Origin: Bacillus mycoides
GTDB lineage: Bacteria; Bacillota; Bacilli; Bacillales; Bacillaceae_G
DNA: 64,000 bases
Reading direction: 5' to 3'
NCBI RefSeq assembly: GCF_018742245.1
Contig: NZ_CP036132.1
Coordinates: forward strand, 553,001 to 617,000
Part shown: in pieces, positions 26,542 through 32,183 of the stretch
How positions within the stretch are numbered: the stretch's first letter is position 1
Layout of the letters: every line of letters begins with the position of its first letter
The notes under the pieces: generated by a model
The model's database searches: none
What the model saw: the letters and a program-made list of their open reading frames with translations, nothing else
Told to the model about the DNA's origin: nothing
Program-made: the position numbers and the translations under genes

Positions 26542-27053
26542 TATTTTTCTTCATCTAGGAAAAGAACCATATGCTCTTCATCCCAATATTGTCCGTTATA
26601 TTTTAATGAGCGTTCTTGCACACCAAATGTTTTAAATCCTAATGACTCATAAAGTTTTTTTGCACCATCGTTTCCGACAACAACATCAAGCATAACTTGC
26701 TCTACTTCTAGAGATTTAGCAAGTTCAAGACATTCCTTAATAAGTGATTTTCCTGCTCCAAGTCCGCGTGCTTTTGGAGACACGTATACTGAACCAATTT
26801 TCGCTTTATGTTCTTGTTTTACATATGGTTTCGTTTCCAGTGTTGCAACTCCGATTAATTCTCCATCTTTAAATGCACCTAGTGTATAGTTCTCATCTTG
26901 TGCTAATTTTTGGGCTTTATATTCAATAGCACACTCTTTATTAATAATATCTTCATAAGAAGAGCTGAAAGCTTCCGGGTTTTGTTTTAACCCTTCTACT
27001 CGAAGTTCTAAGTAAATTTCTGCTTCGTCTTTTGTTAATACATGGATATCCAA
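26541..27053 (-). CDS. GNAT-family N-acetyltransferase, paralog 1
   Basis: A 170-residue acetyltransferase. The acetyl-CoA site is in KIGSVYVSPKARGLGAGKSLIKECL (about 86-110) and the C-terminal beta-bulge region is VVGNDGAKKLYESLGFKTFGVQERSLKYNGQYWDEEHM. It is a close paralog (about 70 percent identical by eye) of the gene at 30222-30728, and the two flank a two-component operon and small peptide genes. The substrate is unknown. A GGAGGGTGA ribosome site precedes the ATG. Confidence 0.85.
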   Translation of the reverse strand: MDIHVLTKDEAEIYLELRVEGLKQNPEAFSSSYEDIINKECAIEYKAQKLAQDENYTLGAFKDGELIGVATLETKPYVKQEHKAKIGSVYVSPKARGLGAGKSLIKECLELAKSLEVEQVMLDVVVGNDGAKKLYESLGFKTFGVQERSLKYNGQYWDEEHMVLFLDEEK

Positions 27054-27158
27054 TTATATCACCCTCCAAATCTTTGACAGTTATACCTATATTTTATATT
27101 GAAATAAGAATAATTTCAAAAGCTTAGCTTATATGAGCTGGTTTTATAAATAAAATAG

Positions 27159-27185
27159 CACCAGTAGTGTTGACTACTACTGGTG
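27159..27185 (-). terminator. Terminator of the two-component operon on the minus strand
   Basis: CACCAGTAGT pairs with ACTACTGGTG around a 7-nt loop, 15 nt past the kinase stop codon. The T-rich stretch CTATTTTATTT follows on the minus strand. Confidence 0.75.
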
Positions 27186-27199
27186 ATTTCACACATATA

Positions 27200-28654
27200 T
27201 TATTCAAATGGTAATTCAATTATAAATTCTGTTCCGACTTCTAACTCGCTTTTAACTTTGATAGAACCATTATGAAGTTCTACAATTTCCTTTGCAACAG
27301 CTAGTCCAATGCCTTTTCCTCCTGTAGCTCGTGTTCTAGATTTATCGACACGGTAAAAGCGATCGAAAATGTGTGAGATATCCTCTTTTGGAATACCTTC
27401 ACCTTCATCTTGTATACTTATTATAAAAGTATTCGCACTGGTTAGTACACGTATTGTTATAGAAGTGTTTTCTGGCGAATGTTGATAAGCATTATGCAAT
27501 AAATTTAACATCACTTGTTCCATACGCCTTTCATCTATACAAACTTCTAAATCATTTTTACAGTACACATGAATTTCTATTTGTTTGTTTGTTAATGTTG
27601 TTTTTGTTTTTTCAACCATTCGTTCTAAAAATGGCCTAAGGAGCATTTTTTGTTTTTTAATAACGAATTGATGTTGCTCTAATTGTACGAGCATAAATAA
27701 ATCTTGTACGAGATCAGTTACACTATCGGTTTCATCCTCGATGATTTGTAAATACTCTTCACGTTCTTCCTTCGTTAAAGAATCTCTCTTTGCCACTTTC
27801 GCATAACCTTTCATATAAGTTAGTGGAGTGAGTAACTCGTGCGCTACACTGGCAAGAAATTCGTTTCGCTCTTTTTTCATATACGTCAGTTCACTAGACA
27901 GTTCCTCAATGGTTGTGGCTAAACTTCCAAGTTCATCATTGCGTTTAATCCCTAATTGAATTGGCTTGTTTAATTTTGACATTTTTTCTGTTGCTCTCTT
28001 CATCTTTATAAGAGGATCTGTAATAACTCGAGAAAAAACAAAGACAGAAATAGTTGTTAAAATAAGTGTTAAAATACTCACGATAATGAATTGATTCATG
28101 AGTCTAAGTAGCATATCTTCTAAGAAGGATGTTTTTAAGAACATGTGTAATTTGCCTTGAAAGTCTTTTGTATCAATTGGTGTTACTGTTGAGATGAATT
28201 TTGATTTTTTCCAATTCTTTTCTACTATTAATCCGCCCCTTTTAACGGGGGCGATTTTACAATGAAGTTGTTTTTGCATATCTTTTGTTACTGTTTCTGA
28301 GGCCGAAGTGATTTTTCCATTACTGTCAGTGATAACAATGGCTATATCAGAATTAGTAAGTGCTTCTGTTTCCATTAAGTCTTCAGCGGCACTTTCAATA
28401 GAGAAGCCGGAAGAGGCAGGGCGGTTGAGATGTTCAGTATGTTTTCTTTTCTCAGCGTATTTGCCGTATTTGCTCCATTTTGCACGCTGTTCAATCGTAT
28501 TACGATAGCGATTTCCTTTCTCTAAAAGAGCAAGCGTCTCCTCTTCAACACGCATTTTTGAAAGACTTTTATAAAAAGATACGAAAGCGATTGTCTCAAT
28601 ACATAAAGCTAATATTAAAAAGTATGTCCCAACTTTAAGGGAAAGTTTGCTCAT
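27200..28654 (-). CDS. HAMP-containing sensor histidine kinase
   Basis: A 484-residue kinase: TM1 (about 8-28), extracytoplasmic sensor (about 29-165), TM2 (about 168-190), HAMP (about 190-245, ITDPLIKMKRATEKM), HisKA with SVAHELLTPLTYMKG, and HATPase with N box MLNLLHNAYQHSPE, DEGEGIPK and GGKGIGLAVAKEI. It is the second gene of a minus-strand operon after its response regulator. The 77-nt gap between them contains a bcr-type repeat, which may affect its translation. The signal is unknown. Confidence 0.9.
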   Translation of the reverse strand: MSKLSLKVGTYFLILALCIETIAFVSFYKSLSKMRVEEETLALLEKGNRYRNTIEQRAKWSKYGKYAEKRKHTEHLNRPASSGFSIESAAEDLMETEALTNSDIAIVITDSNGKITSASETVTKDMQKQLHCKIAPVKRGGLIVEKNWKKSKFISTVTPIDTKDFQGKLHMFLKTSFLEDMLLRLMNQFIIVSILTLILTTISVFVFSRVITDPLIKMKRATEKMSKLNKPIQLGIKRNDELGSLATTIEELSSELTYMKKERNEFLASVAHELLTPLTYMKGYAKVAKRDSLTKEEREEYLQIIEDETDSVTDLVQDLFMLVQLEQHQFVIKKQKMLLRPFLERMVEKTKTTLTNKQIEIHVYCKNDLEVCIDERRMEQVMLNLLHNAYQHSPENTSITIRVLTSANTFIISIQDEGEGIPKEDISHIFDRFYRVDKSRTRATGGKGIGLAVAKEIVELHNGSIKVKSELEVGTEFIIELPFE

Positions 28655-28677
28655 TTTCTCACCATACCTTATTTCAT

Positions 28678-28722
28678 ATAAAGTGAAACTTTAATCAGTG
28701 GGGATTTATCCATCCCCACTGA
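28678..28722 (-). repeat. bcr-type repeat, copy 2, inside the two-component operon
   Basis: AAAGTGAAACTTTAATCAGT followed by GGGGATTTATCCATCCCCACTGA is the reverse complement of the end of copy 1. It lies in the intergenic gap between the regulator and kinase genes, 24 nt upstream of the kinase ATG. Its hairpin would form in the operon mRNA. Confidence 0.65.
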
Positions 28723-28731
28723 CAGAAGTAA

Positions 28732-29403
28732 TTATTCATTTTTCCATTTATATCCGACTTTATAGACAGTTTCTAAGTAATCTTCAACTGGAAATCCTTT
28801 TTTGCGTAACTTATCCCGTATGTTACGAATATGTGAATCGATAGTTCTATATTCGATATCTGTTTGATAGCCCCAAATCTTCTCGATTAAATCGTCTCGG
28901 CTGTAGGCACGGTTTGTATTTTGTAAAAATAGTCCGAGTAACGAAAATTCAATAGGAGTTAGTGAGATTTTTTCATTATAAACTGTAACAGTATGTTTCG
29001 TTTTATCCCACTCAATACCATTGAAGCTAACAAAGCTATCTTTCTTTGTACGACGTAATATAGCCTCGATTCGCGCGACTAATACATGTTCATCGAATGG
29101 TTTTGTAATATAGTCATCTGCTCCCATGGTCAGGCCTTTGACCATATCATAATTTTGGTTGCGAGCTGTTAGCATAATAATTGGAACGTTGGAAATTTGA
29201 CGGATTTGATAGCAAGTATCCCACCCATCCATATTTGGCATCATAACATCTAATAAAATAATATCGAAGACCTTTTGTTCGATTAATTCTAGCGCTTCAA
29301 GGCCAGAGGTAGCTTTCATACAAAAATAGCCACGAGGGCTTAAGAACAGATCTAATAATCGTAACATACGTTCTTCATCGTCTACTAATAAAATTTTCAC
29401 CAT
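28732..29403 (-). CDS. OmpR-family response regulator
   Basis: A 223-residue regulator with DD8-9 pocket, phospho-acceptor D52 (IILLDVMMPNMDGWD) and a C-terminal winged helix (LTPIEFSLLGLFLQNTNRAYSR, RTIDSHIRNIRDKLR). ATG 29403 is preferred over GTG 29415, which lies directly against the GGGG ribosome site. It heads the operon with the HAMP kinase. It is divergent from the 40-residue peptide gene at 29737 across a 333-nt region rich in inverted repeats, which are possible targets. Confidence 0.9.
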   Translation of the reverse strand: MVKILLVDDEERMLRLLDLFLSPRGYFCMKATSGLEALELIEQKVFDIILLDVMMPNMDGWDTCYQIRQISNVPIIMLTARNQNYDMVKGLTMGADDYITKPFDEHVLVARIEAILRRTKKDSFVSFNGIEWDKTKHTVTVYNEKISLTPIEFSLLGLFLQNTNRAYSRDDLIEKIWGYQTDIEYRTIDSHIRNIRDKLRKKGFPVEDYLETVYKVGYKWKNE

Positions 29404-29602
29404 AATCTTGTGCACCCCAAACTCTTCATTCTACTTGTATAGTTTACATGAAAATAATAAAAAACTCTTTTTATGTGATTGAATGGATGGCTGATTTTTT
29501 CAATCAGGGCAATTGACATAAAAAATGCACTAGTTTTGCACAACTATTTTTTATAATAGAAAACGTAGCGACACAAATACCCTATGTTGCGACATAACGT
29601 CA

Positions 29603-29626
29603 TGTCATTTTATTTATAAAATGACA
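29603..29626. repeat. Perfect inverted repeat in the regulator/peptide intergenic region
   Basis: TGTCATTTTA and TAAAATGACA flank a 4-nt centre. Just upstream lie two GCGACA copies and a near-palindrome ATGTTGCGACAT (about 29584-29595). Together these look like an operator cluster, possibly for the adjacent response regulator. Confidence 0.45.
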
Positions 29627-29644
29627 ATTCCATTCTATTGTGTA

Positions 29645-29715
29645 TGTGAGATAGAGAGGGTTTTCGTATTCACCTCGCATCGGATAAGAAAAATTTCCTA
29701 TCTCACACTTTTTTT
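29645..29715 (+). promoter_or_regulatory. Structured leader with terminator-like end before a 40-residue peptide gene
   Basis: TGTGAGATAG (29645-29654) pairs with CTATCTCACA (29698-29707), enclosing an inner GAGG/CCTC hairpin and an unpaired arm, and is followed by seven T residues. It ends 21 nt before the start of the small peptide gene. This is the geometry of an attenuator or riboswitch expression platform, but I recognise no known class. Confidence 0.5.
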
Positions 29716-29736
29716 AATATAAAGGGGATTGTACAC

Positions 29737-29859
29737 ATGAGTAAAAAAGTAGAACATTTACAAAAAGAAAAGCAAGATCGTAATGCGATTGTAATGTGTG
29801 TTGCGGTATCTATGCTTATTATGATAAGTTGTGTAAATAAATTTTTCGGGATTTTATAA
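29737..29859 (+). CDS. 40-residue single-span membrane peptide
   Basis: ATG 29737 opens a 40-residue frame: a charged N-terminus (MSKKVEHLQKEKQDRN) and one hydrophobic helix (AIVMCVAVSMLIMISCV) ending NKFFGIL. AAAGGGG lies 9-10 nt upstream and a perfect terminator starts 5 nt after the stop. The topology is that of a small membrane protein with its N-terminus inside. It is divergent from a two-component system and tail-to-tail with another tiny membrane peptide. The function is unknown. Confidence 0.72.
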   Translation: MSKKVEHLQKEKQDRNAIVMCVAVSMLIMISCVNKFFGIL

Positions 29860-29863
29860 TAGA

Positions 29864-29905
29864 AAAAAAGCTTATTGCTTCTTAAGAAGCAATAAGCTTT
29901 TTTAA
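29864..29905. terminator. Perfect bidirectional terminator between two small peptide genes
   Basis: A 40-nt perfect palindrome (AAAAAAGCTTATTGCTTCTT and complement) with no spare loop bases serves both the plus-strand 40-residue gene and the minus-strand 29-residue gene. Confidence 0.9.
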
Positions 29906-29911
29906 TGTTTT

Positions 29912-30001
29912 CTATATAATAAACCAAGGTAGAATTGCCAGTCCAGAAGTTACAATTGCTGTAGCAAATATTAAAAAGATAGCTTGTTTGTTTTGTTTCA
30001 T
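29912..30001 (-). CDS. 29-residue hydrophobic peptide
   Basis: The minus-strand frame starts MKQNKQAIFLIFATAIVTSG and ends LAILPWFII. It is a single hydrophobic span with a short basic N-terminus. AGGAGAATG lies about 9 nt before the ATG, and the shared terminator lies directly after the stop. Its promoter carries the TTACA-N4-TGTAA box at the same 44-nt spacing as the two 27-residue peptide genes, although the peptide sequence is unrelated. It is probably a small membrane protein. Confidence 0.7.
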   Translation of the reverse strand: MKQNKQAIFLIFATAIVTSGLAILPWFII

Positions 30002-30052
30002 GTTACATTCTCCTCTACATATCAATTGCATGCTATACGTTCATGAAATACT

Positions 30053-30096
30053 CAGCGGGAGATAGATTATCCCCACTGATTAAAGTCTCACTTTAT
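30053..30096 (+). repeat. bcr-type repeat, copy 3, in the leader of the 29-residue peptide gene
   Basis: CAGCGGGA...TCCCCACTG arms followed by ATTAAAGTCTCACTTTAT, the same family as copies 1, 2 and 4. It lies between the TATACT -10 box and the ribosome site, lengthening the 5' leader to about 100 nt compared with 33-40 nt for the sister genes. Confidence 0.65.
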
Positions 30097-30102
30097 ATTT
30101 TT

Positions 30103-30166
30103 AGTATAACGAATGGAAAGGATTGGAACGATTGATAAAGGTGACATGAAGATTACATTGTTGTAA
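30103..30166 (-). promoter_or_regulatory. Promoter C with TTACA-N4-TGTAA box
   Basis: On the minus strand the palindrome TTACA-ACAA-TGTAA (30153-30166) is exactly 44 nt upstream of TATACT (30103-30108), with GTCA at the same offset as in promoters A and B. The -35 region is TCGTTC, again weak. It reads into the 29-residue peptide gene. Confidence 0.66.
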
Positions 30167-30170
30167 TGAA

Positions 30171-30203
30171 AAAAGCATCTTAATTAATAAGAAGATGCTT
30201 TTG
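30171..30203. terminator. Terminator of GNAT paralog 2
   Basis: AAAAGCATCT pairs with AGATGCTTTT around an inner AT-rich loop. It ends the minus-strand acetyltransferase transcript just before promoter C. Confidence 0.8.
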
Positions 30204-30221
30204 AAAAATTATATTAAAATG

Positions 30222-30728
30222 TTAATTATTTAAGAATAAAACCATATGCTCTTCGTCCCAATATTGGCCATTATGTTTTAAGGACCGTTCTTGCACACCG
30301 TAAGTTTGGAAGCCGAGGGACTCATATAATTTTTTTGCAGCAGTGTTATCAGCAACAACATCAAGCATGAGCTGTTCTACATGTAATTTATCGGCATTTT
30401 CAATAATCGCTTTAATTAAAGCTCGTCCTGCACCGAGACCACGCGCTTTTGGAGAAACAAAAACGGAGCCGATTTTTGCTTTATGCTCTTGCTTAATAAA
30501 TGGCTTTGTTTCTAGAGTAGCAATACCGACTAAATCATTATCTTTGAAGACACCTAGAGTATACTTATCCGGATTGCTTAATCGCTTTGCCATAGCAGCG
30601 ACAGGGTTTTCATGTTTAAGAACATCTTCATAAGAAGAGCTAAAAGCCTCAGGGTTTTTCGTTAAACCTTCCATACAAACTTTCAAATAAATTTCTGCGT
30701 CCTCTGTTGTTAATAAGCGAATTTCCAT
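30222..30728 (-). CDS. GNAT-family N-acetyltransferase, paralog 2
   Basis: A 168-residue acetyltransferase that aligns end to end with the gene at 26541-27053. It shares KIGSVFVSPKARGLGAGRALI (acetyl-CoA loop), AAKKLYESLGFQTYGVQERSLKHNGQYWDEEHM and the N-terminal E-I-Y-L-K layout. AGGAGG precedes the ATG. The duplicates probably act on related small amines or proteins; the substrate is unknown. Their placement on both sides of a two-component operon suggests a local duplication followed by insertion. Confidence 0.85.
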   Translation of the reverse strand: MEIRLLTTEDAEIYLKVCMEGLTKNPEAFSSSYEDVLKHENPVAAMAKRLSNPDKYTLGVFKDNDLVGIATLETKPFIKQEHKAKIGSVFVSPKARGLGAGRALIKAIIENADKLHVEQLMLDVVADNTAAKKLYESLGFQTYGVQERSLKHNGQYWDEEHMVLFLNN

Positions 30729-30961
30729 AGTTGTAACCTCCTAGATTGATTCAAATTTAATTCATTAACTTTGTAAGATTAAGTTTAGTTAAATGTATTC
30801 TGTGACTATTCTTTCTTAATTTGTAAAAGAATGAAGAGATTATGCTACTATGTTTTTATTTTATTTATGTAATGAAATTATATATTAACTTCATTAACTA
30901 TTCAAGGATTTAATATATTACATTTTTATAACTAAAATTCCCACTTTGTAAAGGAGTCATT
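30729..30961. other. AT-rich intergenic region upstream of GNAT paralog 2
   Basis: About 230 nt without a convincing ORF. It holds the promoter of the minus-strand acetyltransferase and leads into bcr copy 4. Nothing else could be supported. Confidence 0.4.
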
Positions 30962-31067
30962 TTTATCCCACTATTCGTGGGAGTCGGGTTGCCCGTAAAA
31001 GCCCGATTGGTTTGGGCTAATAATCAGTGGGGAGGGAAAAACCCTCCACTGATTAAATTTCCACTTT
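30962..31067 (+). repeat. bcr-type repeat, copy 4 (longest)
   Basis: The element starts TTTATCCCACTATTCGTGGG, has three stem-like parts (CCCAC/GTGGG, CGGGTTGCCCG, GCCCGATTGGTTTGGGC) and ends in TCAGTGGGGAGGG with CCCTCCACTGATTAAA and TTTCCACTTT. It seems nearly full length, whereas copies 1-3 are 3' fragments or short forms. It ends 12 nt before the fdhD stop codon on the other strand. Confidence 0.7.
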
Positions 31068-31078
31068 CTTTTACGTAG

Positions 31079-31885
31079 TCAATCGTTTATTTTGTAGCCA
31101 TCGATTCGTTCTGGATGTGTATAAATATTGCAAGATCCATTTCGAATAAATCCTACTACGGTAATACCTAAATCATGGGCGAGTTGCAGAGCTAGTTTAG
31201 TTGGAGCTGATTTAGATAGAACAATTTCGCAACCTATTTTTGAAACCTTTAACAAAATTTCAGATGAGATGCGTCCGCTAAACGCAATGATTTTCCCTTG
31301 AACGGATATATTGTTTCGTAAACAATGACCGTATATTTTATCTAGCGCATTATGTCTTCCGATATCCATTCGTGCTAAAAGAATGTTTTTTCGATCACAT
31401 AGAGCGGTATTATGCACACCACCCGTTTGGCGAAATGTAGTTGAAGATTGTTGTAAGGAAGTCATTAGGTGAAAACATTCTTCCGGAGTAATAGTTATAT
31501 GTATATCATGTAACTTCTTTGCTTTTGCTGCATCGTTGACGAAAACAAAACCTTGTCTACTTTTTCCGCAACAAGAAGTTACGTACCGTTTATTATATAA
31601 AGTTTGATAGAGCGGATTAATTTTTGATGATTTTACATGAACAATACCGTTTTCTTTTTGGATCCATAATTCTTCAATATCTTTATAAGAAGAAATAATT
31701 CCTTCAGAAATTAAAAAACCGATTACCATATCTTCAATGTAATTAGGAGTGCATACAACTGTTACGTATTCTTCGCTATTTAATTTAATTGTAATAGGAG
31801 ATTCCGTAACAACCTCATCGGTTTGTTTTGAAAATGTACCAGATTGATAGCGTACAATCGTATATGTTTCTTGAGTAGGCCCCAT
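31079..31885 (-). CDS. fdhD: Formate dehydrogenase accessory sulfurtransferase FdhD
   Basis: A 268-residue protein of the FdhD family, needed to make formate dehydrogenase active by transferring sulfur from IscS-type desulfurase to the molybdenum cofactor. Conserved parts are VVCTPNYIEDMVIGFLISEGII, the TSCCGKSR cysteine loop, TGGVHNTALCD, DIGRHNALDKIYG and FSGRISSEILLKVSKIG. ATG 31885 has AAGGGG 9 nt upstream; the longer frame to 31951 has no ribosome site. It is divergent from the formate dehydrogenase gene it serves. Confidence 0.93.
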   Translation of the reverse strand: MGPTQETYTIVRYQSGTFSKQTDEVVTESPITIKLNSEEYVTVVCTPNYIEDMVIGFLISEGIISSYKDIEELWIQKENGIVHVKSSKINPLYQTLYNKRYVTSCCGKSRQGFVFVNDAAKAKKLHDIHITITPEECFHLMTSLQQSSTTFRQTGGVHNTALCDRKNILLARMDIGRHNALDKIYGHCLRNNISVQGKIIAFSGRISSEILLKVSKIGCEIVLSKSAPTKLALQLAHDLGITVVGFIRNGSCNIYTHPERIDGYKIND

Positions 31886-32118
31886 ATTAAATTCCCCTTT
31901 ATATATATTTTTCTCCATATTTATCATAAAACATCGAAAAAACAAAAGCATCTACTAGTAAGAAGATAGCAGATTATTTTGGTTATTATTGTATATGTAC
32001 GATATAATAGATTTGTAGAATAGCGACATTTTCAAGCTTTCGTAGTTATACCTTATAACATCTAGAATCGACTTCCAAAGGAAAGTATTTTAACAGGGCG
32101 TTTCAAAAATATGTACAG

Positions 32119-32154
32119 CAACGCATTTTTGAAAACGGATTCAAAAATGTGTTG
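32119..32154 (+). promoter_or_regulatory. Long hairpin just upstream of the formate dehydrogenase ribosome site
   Basis: CAACGCATTTTTGAA (32119-32133) pairs with TTCAAAAATGTGTTG (32140-32154) with one G-T wobble and a 6-nt loop. Upstream, TTCAAAAATATGTACAG forms a third related copy that could pair alternatively with the first arm. The arms end 13 nt before AAGGAGAGG. This could be a translation or stability control element or an operator pair. Confidence 0.5.
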
Positions 32155-32183
32155 TACAGTTAGTTGTAAGGAGAGGGGAAACT

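Noticed and set aside
27200..29403. Assigning this kinase pair as the BceRS that would bind the TTACA-N4-TGTAA boxes
   Set aside because: The kinase has a large extracytoplasmic sensor and HAMP domain, unlike the small BceS-type kinases, and no BceAB transporter is adjacent. The link is unproven.
29703..29927. 74-codon minus-strand frame over the small peptide gene
   Set aside because: It crosses the perfect terminator at 29864-29905 and is antisense to a better supported gene.
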